NCBI GenBank assembly: GCA_030041475.1
Contig: JASHNU010000014.1
Coordinates: 1-62,181, forward strand
Direction of reading: 5' to 3'
Source of the DNA: Candidatus Sulfotelmatobacter sp.
GTDB taxonomy: Bacteria; Acidobacteriota; Terriglobia; Terriglobales; Acidobacteriaceae
DNA length: 62,181 nucleotides
A model generated the notes under the pieces. It was not told the DNA's origin, did no database searches, and was given only the letters and a program-made list of their open reading frames with translations. Every line of letters starts with the position of its first letter. Position 1 is the first letter of the stretch. The position numbers and the translations under genes were made by a program. Shown piece after piece: positions 46,841-55,841 of this stretch.

Positions 46841-47953
46841 CTATTTCGCCCGCAGCGTTTCTTTGCGGACCGTCAGCTTCTCGATTAAATCTGTTTTGAC
46901 CCGGTAGCCCGTGCCCGGCTGATCGCTCACCGCAATCATGCCTTGCGGCGACACCTCCACTTCCGGATCGATGATGTCCTCTTTCCAGTAGCGCTTCGAG
47001 GCGGAGACGTCTCCGGGCAGGCTGAAGTTCGCGAGCGTTGAGAGCGCGATGTTGTGGGCACGGCCAATGCCGGTTTCAAGCATGCCGCCGCACCAGACCG
47101 GAATCTTCTGGGAGTGGGCCACATCGTGAACGCTGATGGCTTCGCTGAAGCCGCCCACGCGGCCGACTTTCACGTTAATAATGCGGCAGGCGCCAATCTC
47201 CATCGCAAACGCGGCGCTGCGCGCACTGACAATCGATTCGTCCAGGCAAATCGCGGTGCGCAGTTCCTTTTGCAGGCGCGCGTGATAGTAAATTTCGTCG
47301 TCCCACAGCGGCTGCTCGATCATCAGCAGGTTGAACTGATCGAACTTCCGCAGATGCTCAACCTGGTCGAGTGTGTACGCCGAGTTGGCGTCGCAGCTTA
47401 ATGTAATATCGGCCCAGCGCGAACGGATGCGCTCCAGCACATTCACATCCCATCCCGGCTTGACCTTGACTTTGATGCGACGATAGCCGGCGGCGAGTTC
47501 GGTCTGGATTTTCTCGAGCAACTGCTCAACCGAATCCTGAATGCCGATCGAAACCCCGCAGGGAATCTCGCGGCGCGATCCGCCCAGCAGCTTCCACAAC
47601 GGCTGCTGCTTTTGCGTTGCCTCGGCGTCCCACAGCGCGTTTTCGAGCGCCGCCTTGGCCATGCGGTGCCCGCGCACCTTGGCAAAGAGCGCGGGACACT
47701 CCCGCGCCGATTCGATGCACCGGCCGAGAAGCGGTGGGATCAGGTGCTCGACGAGCGTCGGCCACGCGCTCTCGATCCACTCACTGCTGTAAAACGGATT
47801 CTCGCCTGCAACGCATTCTCCCCAGCCGTCCACGCCCTCGCAGTGGACGGTCGCCAGCAGGATGGTGCGGCTGTAGGTTCGGCCGAAGCTCGTCTCGAAA
47901 AAATGGACGAGCGGCATCCGGATTTCGCGCAATGTGATCGCTTCAATTTTCAT
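46841..47953 (-). CDS. menC: o-Succinylbenzoate synthase / N-succinylamino acid racemase (enolase superfamily)
   Basis: About 370 residues from the ATG at 47953 (an upstream frame to 47995 adds 14 residues). Conserved catalytic lysine pair K161/K163 in RRIKVKVKPGWD, metal ligands D188 (SCDANSAY), E213 (MIEQPL) and D238 (CLDES), and general base K262 (INVKVGRVGG). The family covers OSBS (menaquinone pathway) and NSAR (racemising N-succinyl amino acids). No other men genes are near, whereas a COG3375-like GNAT gene precedes it, which supports the NSAR role as known from Geobacillus. Could do both. Part of the run mazG - GNAT - this gene. Confidence 0.85.
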   Translation of the reverse strand: MKIEAITLREIRMPLVHFFETSFGRTYSRTILLATVHCEGVDGWGECVAGENPFYSSEWIESAWPTLVEHLIPPLLGRCIESARECPALFAKVRGHRMAKAALENALWDAEATQKQQPLWKLLGGSRREIPCGVSIGIQDSVEQLLEKIQTELAAGYRRIKVKVKPGWDVNVLERIRSRWADITLSCDANSAYTLDQVEHLRKFDQFNLLMIEQPLWDDEIYYHARLQKELRTAICLDESIVSARSAAFAMEIGACRIINVKVGRVGGFSEAISVHDVAHSQKIPVWCGGMLETGIGRAHNIALSTLANFSLPGDVSASKRYWKEDIIDPEVEVSPQGMIAVSDQPGTGYRVKTDLIEKLTVRKETLRAK

Positions 47954-47980
47954 CGTTACGACGTCCAAAGAGCCGTAGTT

Positions 47981-48070
47981 TGTCACCCCGAGCAAGCGCT
48001 TTTTGCGCCGCGAAGGATCTGGGCGAGCCGCGCGATCTGTCGCGTTCTTCGGCGCGCTTGGCTCGCTTCC
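47981..48070. repeat. Degenerate GTCACCCC-type repeat remnant
   Basis: The stretch after the NSAR-like start carries GTCACCCCGAGC, GCGAAGGATCTG and CGCGATCTGTCGCG-like elements in the manner of the GTCAT repeats, but a closing arm matching the opening one was not found. Confidence 0.35.
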
Positions 48071-48103
48071 TTATCAAATTCTGCCTCTGCGTCTCAGCAA
48101 TGA

Positions 48104-48877
48104 TCAACCTTCCGACGCGTACGACCATCTCTCATCCCACTTGCCCAGTACAAACTTGCCGTTGCCTTCGGCGTCGCGCTCATAGCCCAACACCGCGAGT
48201 CCGTGGGAAAAGGCACGCAGAAATTGCTCGCGATTGCGCTCCTGCACCTGCTGCGCCTGGGCGCGAGTCGCCGCCGTGGCCTTCCAGTCATAAATCTGCG
48301 CCGGAACCGAAACGCTCGTCTCGCTCTGGAACGGTGGATTCTTCCCCGTCGCCAGCAATGTTTCGACGCGCTTCGACTTCAGCCACCACTCCGCAATCAG
48401 CCGGTCGCTGGGCAGTCCGCCTTGCAGCGGCGACGACGTGATGCCGTACTGATTGATGTTGTAGCGGCGCGCAATCGCGCTGAGTTTCTCGATGTTGAGG
48501 TACGCGTTCTTGATTTCCAGCGGATCGAACGTCCACTCGATCAGTTCTATGCCGCGGGCCAGCGCGTCCTCTCGCTGTAATAGCTTCAGCCGCCGTCCCA
48601 GGCCGCCGTTGCGATGGTCTTTGCGCACAGCCAGCATGTGCGAGTGCAGGTAGACATGGCCGGAACGTGTGCCCGGAACCGAGAGCGCAAAGCCCACCAT
48701 GTCCTTGCCTTCGAACGCGCCCATCACCTGGCCGCCAACTTTCTCCGCCACCACAAACATGCGCAACGGCACCAGTTCAGCGTCGGTGAAGTTCCAAACT
48801 TCTTTCTGCAGCGCCACGCAGGCGCGCAGCTCTTCCAGGCCGTGACAGTTGCGGATCACAATGGAATCGGCGCTCAC
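48104..48877 (-). CDS. GNAT family acyltransferase, COG3375-like
   Basis: A 257-residue protein from the GTG at 48877, which overlaps the TGA of mazG (GTGA) and has GGAG 8 bp upstream inside mazG. The frame extends further upstream but only antisense-like sequence is there. The acetyl-CoA-binding region appears in LAVRKDHRNGGLGRRLKLLQREDAL; the segment IEWTFDPLEIKNAYLNIEKL with RRYNINQYGITSSPLQGG matches the COG3375 subtype as I recall it. In Geobacillus a GNAT of this kind succinylates D-amino acids for the neighbouring racemase. Acyl donor not proven here. Confidence 0.8.
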   Translation of the reverse strand: MSADSIVIRNCHGLEELRACVALQKEVWNFTDAELVPLRMFVVAEKVGGQVMGAFEGKDMVGFALSVPGTRSGHVYLHSHMLAVRKDHRNGGLGRRLKLLQREDALARGIELIEWTFDPLEIKNAYLNIEKLSAIARRYNINQYGITSSPLQGGLPSDRLIAEWWLKSKRVETLLATGKNPPFQSETSVSVPAQIYDWKATAATRAQAQQVQERNREQFLRAFSHGLAVLGYERDAEGNGKFVLGKWDERWSYASEG

Positions 48878-49803
48878 GCCAGCTTCTCCGTCGGTTCTGC
48901 GGTTTCCTTGCCTTCCCTCTCGCGAGCCTTCGCCTGCTGCCACAACGATTCCAGTTCGTCCATGGACGCCTGATCGGCCGTGCGGCCGCTCTCGTGCAAA
49001 CGATCTTCCATCCACTGAAAGCGGCGCTTGAATTTGCGGTTGGTCTTGCGCAGCGCCGACTCCGGATCGACCGACAGATACCGTGCCAGATTCACCAGTA
49101 CGAAGAACAAATCGCCGACTTCTTCCTCCAACCGCTCCTGCAATTCCTCCGGGACCACCGTTCGTCCCGAGCCGGCAACCCCACGGCCCTGCGGTCGCGG
49201 CCCGGGCGCCGGAAATTGTTTCAGGTGTTCGCGCAGTTCGCGCGTCTCTTCCTCCAGCTTGTCGAACAAGCCCTGCACGTCAGGCCAGTCAAATCCCGCC
49301 TGCGCCGCGCGCGAGCTCAGTTTCTGCGCCTCCAGCAACGACGGCATCGACGACGAAACGCCGGCCAGGATCGAACTGGCGACGATCGACTTTTTCGCTG
49401 ATTCTTTCTCGCCGTTCTGCTTCTTTCTTTCTTCGACCTTCAACGCCTCCCAGTTCTTCTTCACCTCGTCCGCAGTATCGGCTTTCACATCACCGAAGAC
49501 ATGCGGATGCCGGTTAACCAGCTTCGCCGACAGCCGGTCCAGCACGTCGTCAATTGAAAACGAATTCTGCTCCTTCGCCATCTCCGCGTAGAACAGAATC
49601 TGCAGGAGCAAGTCTCCCAGCTCGCCGGCGAGTTCCGGCCAGTCGCGGTTGTCAATCGCCTCGAGTACTTCGTACGTCTCTTCCAGCGTGTAGGGCTTGA
49701 TGGTGTCGAAGGTCTGCTCGCGGTCCCAGGGACAGCCGCCGGGCGCGCGCAGGCGCTCCATGATGCCGACCGCCCGTTCGAATCGTTCGCCTGTGGTGGA
49801 CAT
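48874..49803 (-). CDS. mazG: Nucleoside triphosphate pyrophosphohydrolase MazG
   Basis: About 309 residues from the ATG at 49803; an ATG-like start at 49914 would add 37 residues with no family resemblance. It has two MazG modules: the first with CPWDREQTFDTIKPYTLEETYEVLEAID and ELGDLLLQILFYAEMA (ExxE and ExxD metal ligands), the second with LEEEVGDLFFVLVNLARYL. Between them is an extra Lys/Ser-rich segment and a Pro-Gly stretch. MazG hydrolyses non-canonical or excess NTPs. Translationally coupled (GTGA) to the GNAT gene. Confidence 0.9.
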   Translation of the reverse strand: MSTTGERFERAVGIMERLRAPGGCPWDREQTFDTIKPYTLEETYEVLEAIDNRDWPELAGELGDLLLQILFYAEMAKEQNSFSIDDVLDRLSAKLVNRHPHVFGDVKADTADEVKKNWEALKVEERKKQNGEKESAKKSIVASSILAGVSSSMPSLLEAQKLSSRAAQAGFDWPDVQGLFDKLEEETRELREHLKQFPAPGPRPQGRGVAGSGRTVVPEELQERLEEEVGDLFFVLVNLARYLSVDPESALRKTNRKFKRRFQWMEDRLHESGRTADQASMDELESLWQQAKAREREGKETAEPTEKLA

Positions 49804-49903
49804 TCGGCAACCAATGTAAATGACGGCGGACGGAGGATTCAAACGATAGAAGATGAAGATTCGGTAGTGGCTGAGTTTGAAATGATTCTCCCACTTACGA
49901 GGT

Positions 49904-50025
49904 GTCATCCCCAACCGCGGCGCTTTTCAGCCGCGGGAGGGATCTTGCGTGCAGGGCACCGTGAGTCGGCAATTCCGCGCGAGATCCTTCGCTCCGCGTG
50001 AGGAACGGCTGCGCTCAGGATGACG
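49904..50025. repeat. GTCATCC-type inverted repeat
   Basis: GTCATCC at 49904-49910 pairs with GGATGAC at 50019-50025. Inside is CCGCGGC..GCCGCGG (49915-49936) and a GGATCT/AGATCC pair. It sits in the promoter-proximal side between mazG and glpD. Confidence 0.6.
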
Positions 50026-50257
50026 CCCTGGCGAACCAAAATGCGGCTCTGAATTCAAAGCAAGGCAGGTTACTTTCGGCACATATGGATTAGGCCGATT
50101 TCAGGAATGCGGCCATTGTCCGGATGGACCTATTGTCACCTTCATGCCCCACCCCGGCGGGCGCACAATGAATGCGAGCGAACGCTTCTGGAGCTCGGGA
50201 CAGAACTTTCAGGTTAGAACCTGCCTCTGGCGGCGCTTTCGCATCTATTAGAAATAC
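50026..50257. other. Intergenic region, mazG-glpD
   Basis: The gap between the mazG and glpD starts totals about 450 bp with the repeat above. The remaining part has a perfect CAGGTT-AG-AACCTG palindrome (50210-50223), 35 bp before the glpD ATG. No gene or RNA recognised; it should hold divergent promoters. Confidence 0.5.
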
Positions 50258-51898
50258 ATGACGTTAGCGGTTAAACCCCGGCCATCGCTGGAAAACCAGC
50301 ATTTCCACGTGGTGGTCATCGGCGGCGGCATCAACGGCGTGGCCGTGGCGCGCGAGTGCGCCCGCGCCGGCAAGAGGACCCTGCTGGTCGAGCAGAATGA
50401 TTTTGCCTCGGGCGTGACCAGCCGCTCCACGCGCATCATTCACGGCGGCCTGCGCTATCTGGAGCACGGCGAACTCGATCTTGTCCGCGAGTCCGCCCGA
50501 GAGCGCGAACGCCTGCTGTGCGACCGCCCACACCTGGTGCATCCCACTCGCTTCCTTTTTCTCCTGAATGAGAAGAGCCAGCGCAGCGCCATGAAGGTGC
50601 GCGCAGGGCTGTGGCTCTACCAGCGCATCTCGGGCAAGAAGACCGCCCAACTCAGCGAGATGGAACTGATGCGTGTCGAGCGCTCGCTCGACGCCGGCCA
50701 TCAGTGGTCGATCTTCAACTACGAAGACGCGCAGTGCGAATTTCCCGAGCGCCTGGTGGCGGAGTGGGTCACCGAGGCAGCCGACGCGGGAGCCGTGGTG
50801 CGGAATCACTGCGAAGTGCTGGCCGTGAATGTCGCCGGTGGTCGCGCCAGCGGTGTCCTGCTGCGCGATCGTATCTCCGGCAAAGACGCGCGCGTCGACG
50901 CCAGCTGGATCATTAACTGCGCCGGTCCATGGGTGGATCGCGTGTGTGCGCGCTCAGCGGTTCGCACCCCCAAGCCTCTCGTGGGCGGCGTGCGCGGTTC
51001 GCACATTGTGCTGCCGCGCTTTTCCGGTGCGCCCAGCGCGGCGCTCTATACCGAGGCCGCGGATGGACGTCCCTTTTTCGTCCTGCCCTGGAACGAGCAG
51101 ATTCTGGTTGGCACCACGGAAGTCCCGGATACGAGCGACCCTGGCAAGACCGCGCCCTCGAATGAAGAGATTGAATACCTGCTGCGCGCGCTGTCGCAAC
51201 TATTTCCCAAGGCCAGGATTTCCGCTCGCGACATCAAGTATGCGTTTGCCGGCGTTCGTCCTCTGCCCCATTCGCCCGGAAGCGAGCCGTCAGCGGTGAC
51301 CCGCAGTCATCTCCTGCACGACCACACCGCGGAAGGCGCGGCCCGCCTGATTTCAGTCATCGGCGGCAAGCTCACGACCGCTGCATCGCTGGCCCGCGAG
51401 TGTGCCCGCAAGATTGGCATATCGGTGCCCGAACCCAAGGCCATAGCTATGGGCCCCAGCGCCTCGCTCGATCCCACGATGGACGACGAAGTGCGTGAAA
51501 TTGCCCAGGCCGGCTCCATCAGTCTGGAGTCGGCGCGCGGCATGGTCGAGTGGCATGGCAAGCGGTCCACGGATATCGCCCGTATGGCCCTTGTCAGTGC
51601 TGAACTTCGCGCTCCCGTCTGCCCGCATACGTCGCACATCGTCGCTGAAGTTGTGGAAGCCTACCGCAAGGAATTCGCCGTGACCATGGGAGACGTGCTC
51701 CTGCGGCGCGTCCCGGTCGCGCTGGGACCCTGCTGGTCGGAGTCGTGCAGCCGCGAAGCCGCGCTCCGCATTGGCGCCGTGCTCGGCTGGGACGATCAGG
51801 CCATCGGCTCCAACCTCGAATCGTTCGAAATGGAGCGCACCTCGTTCCTGCGACGGCCGTCGTCGAATACGGCCGTACTCGAAGCCGCCGCAGACTGA
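50258..51898 (+). CDS. glpD: Glycerol-3-phosphate dehydrogenase (FAD, quinone-linked)
   Basis: A 546-residue flavoprotein. The FAD motif VVIGGGINGVAVARECA is at about residues 19-35, and the GlpD signature DFASGVTSRSTRIIHGGLRYLEHGE follows. RPLPHSPGSEP and VIGGKLTTAASLAREC complete the FAD domain, and a C-terminal helical domain of about 120 residues is present. It oxidises glycerol-3-phosphate to dihydroxyacetone phosphate and reduces quinone at the membrane. The GDPD gene 2.2 kb downstream makes its substrate. Its upstream palindrome may bind a repressor. Confidence 0.95.
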   Translation: MTLAVKPRPSLENQHFHVVVIGGGINGVAVARECARAGKRTLLVEQNDFASGVTSRSTRIIHGGLRYLEHGELDLVRESARERERLLCDRPHLVHPTRFLFLLNEKSQRSAMKVRAGLWLYQRISGKKTAQLSEMELMRVERSLDAGHQWSIFNYEDAQCEFPERLVAEWVTEAADAGAVVRNHCEVLAVNVAGGRASGVLLRDRISGKDARVDASWIINCAGPWVDRVCARSAVRTPKPLVGGVRGSHIVLPRFSGAPSAALYTEAADGRPFFVLPWNEQILVGTTEVPDTSDPGKTAPSNEEIEYLLRALSQLFPKARISARDIKYAFAGVRPLPHSPGSEPSAVTRSHLLHDHTAEGAARLISVIGGKLTTAASLARECARKIGISVPEPKAIAMGPSASLDPTMDDEVREIAQAGSISLESARGMVEWHGKRSTDIARMALVSAELRAPVCPHTSHIVAEVVEAYRKEFAVTMGDVLLRRVPVALGPCWSESCSREAALRIGAVLGWDDQAIGSNLESFEMERTSFLRRPSSNTAVLEAAAD

Positions 51899-52044
51899 CG
51901 TCCATCTCGCAGTGCTACTTACGCCCCTTTCATCTAGAACAACAGCGACTCGCAAACCCTACCGTTACATTATCCTAACAATTACCATCGTTACCTTTCC
52001 CGCCTGCTCTCGCCAAATTCTAATGCTGACGTCCAGGGCACTCC

Positions 52045-52506
52045 ATGCACCGCATCCGGGCTTTCTATCTCGTGCTGTTACTGCTTGCTGCCCCGCTTTG
52101 CCCGGCTCGCGATCTGGCCATCGTTGTCAACAAGAGCAACGCCACTTCCAGTGTGACCGCGGCCGAGTTGGAGAAGCTTCTCAAGGCCGCAGTCCAGAAC
52201 TGGCCCGACGGCAAGAGAGTCAAAGTTTTCCTCACTGATCCAGCCAGCAAACAAGGACCGGCGGATATCAGGATGATCCTCCAGCGCGCCTACAAAATGA
52301 AGCCTGAGGAAATTAAAAACCTGGCCGATGCTCACAAGGCAGACATGCAAGTCGTTGGCTCTGATGAAATCGTCCTGACCATGGTGGACAACAACCCCGG
52401 AGCCATCGGAATCGTCAACGTTTATTCCATCAACAGTCACATCAAGGTTCTCAAAGTAGACGAAAAACTCCCCATGGAGCAGGGCTACCTTCTCCACGGC
52501 AATTGA
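52045..52506 (+). CDS. PstS-like mini substrate-binding protein
   Basis: A 153-residue exported protein. A signal peptide (YLVLLLLAAPLCPA) precedes a domain like half of a phosphate-binding protein: LAIVVNKSNATSSVTAAELEKLL, FLTDPASKQGPADIRMIL and the characteristic VLTMVDNNPGAIGIVNVYSI (PstS-type 'GAIGY'-like strand). It is too short for a full PstS. Thirteen bp separate it from the TPR gene, with which it probably shares an mRNA. Confidence 0.75.
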   Translation: MHRIRAFYLVLLLLAAPLCPARDLAIVVNKSNATSSVTAAELEKLLKAAVQNWPDGKRVKVFLTDPASKQGPADIRMILQRAYKMKPEEIKNLADAHKADMQVVGSDEIVLTMVDNNPGAIGIVNVYSINSHIKVLKVDEKLPMEQGYLLHGN

Positions 52507-52519
52507 CAAAGGTAAGGAC

Positions 52520-53995
52520 ATGAAACCGCTACGTGTTTCACTCGTGTTATCACTGGCGACTGGCATTGCCATCGCCGCCTCCGCATTGTCTGACCGTACC
52601 GACGAAGGCAGCACTGCAAAGCTGCCGGTTACCACCTCGTCGCAGGCAGCCGCCCGCTACTTCGAGACTGCAATGGTTAACTACGAAAACCACCGATGGA
52701 ATTTTGCTCTGCGCGATTGGAACGAAGCTATTCGCCTCGACCCCAACTTCGCCCAGGCCTATGTCTGGATCTGTTTCACCACGGCGAATCCTGCCGAAGA
52801 AGCTCGCGACCGGGCCAAGGCCAAAGCTCTCATGAACGGCGTCACTCCCGGCGAGCAATTACTCATTCGCTGGTTGGCAGGCGTTCATGAGAACCGCTAC
52901 GTCGAAGGCATCATGGCCATGAACGACATGCTGGCCATGTTTCCTCACGACAAGCGTCTGAACTTCATGGTCGGCTATTGGCTGTTCCGCTGGCAGGACG
53001 AGTACGAGGTCTCCAAAAAACTCACCTTGCGCGCGCTCGCCGACGATCCCAACTACGCCACCTGCTATAACCAGCTGGGCTATCTCTACTCACGCCTCGG
53101 CGACATCGATAAAGCGCTGGAGTACACCTCGAAGTACATGGAGCTTCTTCCCAACCAGCCCAATCCGCACGATTCCTACGCAGAAATGCTGCGCTTCGCC
53201 GGGCGTTATCCCGAAGCTCTGGAGCAATACCGCACCGCGCTGAAGGTTGATCCTACGTTCTACATCTCGCAGAAAGAGCTGGGCGAGACTTACTCGCTCA
53301 TGGGCGACGAAGAGCAGGCTCGCACCGAATACGAGAAAGCCATTCAGGAAGCTCCCAGCGAAGGAGTCAAAGCCGAATACCTGCAAAAGCTCGCGCTCAC
53401 CTATGTCCGCCAGAAGAAATATGCCGAAGCCGATGTGGCCTATCTCGATGCCGCAGCCCAAGCCCACGCCATGAAGCAGTGGATTTGGGAAGCGCGCGCG
53501 CGTCGCACCATGGCCATGTATGAGCCCAATGCGGCCGCCGCCCTGAAGAACCTCGACGAGGCGGACGCGGTCCTCGCACAGGCAAGCGACAGCGTCTCCC
53601 AGCTTGATCTCAACGAAGAGAAGGCTCACATCCTGCGGGTGCGCGTCGAGCGCGCGCTGGCTGCCGGCGATCCCCACACGGCCAAAGCGTGCCTCGCGGA
53701 GCTTGAAAAGATGGCGTCCTCAGGTTCAAGCGTCAACACACAGCGTACTTATCACGGCGCTTCCGGAACCTTCTTGTTTGATCAGGGAGATTATTCCAAC
53801 GCCATTTCGCAGTTGCAGGAAGACGTAGCCAATCCGCTCTCCATGAAACTTCTCATCGCGGCTTACCGCAAGGCCGGCGCTTCCGACGATGCCGCCAGCT
53901 TGAGCAAGAAGCTGGTGGACTGGAAAGTACCCAGCACAGAAGAAGCTCTCGCAACGTCTTCCTCCTCAGGGAGCGCCGTCGCCGCCAAAAAATAA
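52520..53995 (+). CDS. TPR-repeat protein, exported
   Basis: A 491-residue protein with a signal-like N-terminus (VSLVLSLATGIAIAASA). Tetratricopeptide repeats span about residues 45-440: e.g. NFALRDWNEAIRLDPNFAQAYV, ATCYNQLGYLYSRLGDIDKALEY, ISQKELGETYSLMGDEEQARTEY. The part from about 270 to 400 (AKALMNGVTPGEQLLIRWLAG lies earlier) suggests a protein-scaffold role in the envelope. Follows the PstS-like gene by 13 bp and may work with it. Confidence 0.82.
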   Translation: MKPLRVSLVLSLATGIAIAASALSDRTDEGSTAKLPVTTSSQAAARYFETAMVNYENHRWNFALRDWNEAIRLDPNFAQAYVWICFTTANPAEEARDRAKAKALMNGVTPGEQLLIRWLAGVHENRYVEGIMAMNDMLAMFPHDKRLNFMVGYWLFRWQDEYEVSKKLTLRALADDPNYATCYNQLGYLYSRLGDIDKALEYTSKYMELLPNQPNPHDSYAEMLRFAGRYPEALEQYRTALKVDPTFYISQKELGETYSLMGDEEQARTEYEKAIQEAPSEGVKAEYLQKLALTYVRQKKYAEADVAYLDAAAQAHAMKQWIWEARARRTMAMYEPNAAAALKNLDEADAVLAQASDSVSQLDLNEEKAHILRVRVERALAAGDPHTAKACLAELEKMASSGSSVNTQRTYHGASGTFLFDQGDYSNAISQLQEDVANPLSMKLLIAAYRKAGASDDAASLSKKLVDWKVPSTEEALATSSSSGSAVAAKK

Positions 53996-54038
53996 TAGGC
54001 GCTTCGGGAACGACTGTGGCGAAATCCTTTTCGCTAAA

Positions 54039-54752
54039 TCAGGCAAATGTCCGCCGCAACACTCCCGACTTATCCGAAATAATCCCATCTACTCCCCACT
54101 CCGCGAAGCGCCCCATGTCGCGCGGCGAGTTGACCGTCCAGACCAGCACTTTCTTTCCTGCATCGTGCATCCGGCCAAGGAGCGCCGCATTGAGCAATTT
54201 GTAATGCGGAATTACGTATTGGCAAGGAATCCCAGTCCAGCGGCGCAGTTGCGCTCTGCTGTCGCAAATCAACCCCAGCGGAATCTTCTCGTTTTGCTCA
54301 TTTAGCGATTCGAGAACTTCAGGAAGAAATGACGAAACCACAAATCCACACTGCGGCGGGTGTTTCCGAAGCAGATCGACCACGGTTTTTTCCAGCCCTG
54401 CAACCTTCAATTCGATGTCGAGAAAAGCTCGATTCTGGTAACGCTCCAGAACATCTTTCAGCCGCAGCAAGCCCGGCAACTGCTCGCCCTTCGCCCTTGC
54501 AATTTCAACCTTCCCCGATTTCGGGTCATGACAGATCACGGCCTCGCCATCACCCGTGAGCCGCACATCAAATTCGAATCCATCGCAGCCGTCGGCCAAA
54601 GCTCGGTCGAACGCGGCGATCGTGTTTTCCCGGATGGATTTCACCGCGCGCGTCCCGCGGTGACCGAGCAGAAGTGGGTTATGGGTTGAACGCAACATGC
54701 TAGCGCGTGGCCGGCTGGAGCGGGTCGTCTGCTGGCGAATCGTTACAGGCAT
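54039..54752 (-). CDS. Glycerophosphodiester phosphodiesterase
   Basis: A 237-residue GDPD TIM barrel. The catalytic block LLGHRGTRAVKSIRENTIAAF supplies HR and E; GFEFDVRLTGDGEAVICHD supplies E, D and the second H. The C-terminal VLVWTVNSPRDMGRFAEWGVDGIISD is also typical. It splits glycerophosphodiesters to glycerol-3-phosphate and an alcohol. Its ATG shares a base with the TGA of the preceding small gene; an ATG at 54698 is a possible alternative. No signal peptide, so probably cytoplasmic. Confidence 0.9.
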   Translation of the reverse strand: MPVTIRQQTTRSSRPRASMLRSTHNPLLLGHRGTRAVKSIRENTIAAFDRALADGCDGFEFDVRLTGDGEAVICHDPKSGKVEIARAKGEQLPGLLRLKDVLERYQNRAFLDIELKVAGLEKTVVDLLRKHPPQCGFVVSSFLPEVLESLNEQNEKIPLGLICDSRAQLRRWTGIPCQYVIPHYKLLNAALLGRMHDAGKKVLVWTVNSPRDMGRFAEWGVDGIISDKSGVLRRTFA

Positions 54753-55060
54753 CAGTCGAGATCGAAATCCCGAATGGGCTTGCCCGTGTCCGGAGTTTCT
54801 TTCGCCTTCTTCAGCGCTTCCTGGAACTTCTTTTCCAGCAGGTCAGCCGCGTGTTTCTGCGCCTCGACCGACTGCTGGAAGATCGACTCGCGCCGGCTGT
54901 CCTGCTCGCGCATGGCCTTGGCCGCGGCCTCCATGTCGCTGAACGTCTTGGGCTTCACGGCAGGCGTGTGCGCGATTACAGCGCGCGTCTCGGTGTCGAT
55001 TTTCAGCACCGCGCTGCAGCACGGACACGTCACTTCGAAATTGGGTGGACTCTGCGCCAT
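54752..55060 (-). CDS. Small protein with N-terminal Cys pair
   Basis: A 102-residue protein. FEVTCPCCSAVLKID carries a CxxC half zinc ribbon; the rest is helical with charged repeats (EAAAKAMREQDSRRESIFQQSVEAQKHAADLLEKKF) and looks coiled-coil. The family was not recognised. Coupled to GDPD by a one-base start-stop overlap. Confidence 0.65.
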   Translation of the reverse strand: MAQSPPNFEVTCPCCSAVLKIDTETRAVIAHTPAVKPKTFSDMEAAAKAMREQDSRRESIFQQSVEAQKHAADLLEKKFQEALKKAKETPDTGKPIRDFDLD

Positions 55061-55219
55061 TTATGCGAATCATACCGCAAAACGCGGGGAACTATGAAGG
55101 CGGCGAAGAGGTGAAAGAAAAAGCGAATATCTATACGTATCGCCATGTCCATACAATGTTCCTTCAGGAACACTTTACCGATTTTCTACTCTTAGAGAAA
55201 CCCGCTCGGAATTAGAGAC

Positions 55220-55570
55220 TTACCGCCGCAGCCGGATGGGGAACACGTGGAACAGCGTCAGCATTTCCCAACCCAGCAGGATGATGGCGATCACCACGAC
55301 GACCACGGCCAGCAGTTCACCAAAAGTGAGGCCGCGCCGCTGCGGCTCGAACCGACGCGCCGCCAGGCTCAGGATGTTCAGAGTTGCAAAGCCAAACACC
55401 ACAGCCCAGAGAATGTTGTACACATCCTCCCGGGTTCCGCGATAGATCAGCGCGGCGGCTATGCTGACGAAGGTAGCGGCGCAGGTACGCGCCATCGTGT
55501 AGAGGGACACAACCGCCCGCGTAGTGCGGGTGAAACTCGACATCAGTGCTGCCGTCCCGGAGAGTGCCAT
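55220..55570 (-). CDS. Small membrane protein of unknown function
   Basis: About 116 residues from the ATG at 55570 (the frame goes up to 55639, and a later ATG at 55543 is possible). Three helices are predicted by eye: ARTCAATFVSIAAALIYRG, NILWAVVFGFATLNILSLAA and GELLAVVVVVIAIILLGWEML. Divergent from the HAD gene. No known family assigned. Confidence 0.6.
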   Translation of the reverse strand: MALSGTAALMSSFTRTTRAVVSLYTMARTCAATFVSIAAALIYRGTREDVYNILWAVVFGFATLNILSLAARRFEPQRRGLTFGELLAVVVVVIAIILLGWEMLTLFHVFPIRLRR

Positions 55571-55841
55571 TGACGATGAGTGTGCGCGCCCCTGCCTGGA
55601 TCGACCCGAACTGGATCGGCCCGAACTGAATCGCGCCAAACCATCGGCCGAAATGAAATCCAGCCAGACCGCGCAGGCCGAACCGCCCAGGCCGAAGATG
55701 GGATATTACATCTTTCTTCTTCCGCGGTCACCACGCTCAAACCCGCGCTCGTTGCATCTCGACTTGCTAAATCGGGAACAGACGGTGGTGCTACCGTTCA
55801 AGCCGCACACGGGATTCCTCCGGCTTGATTAATATGGATGA

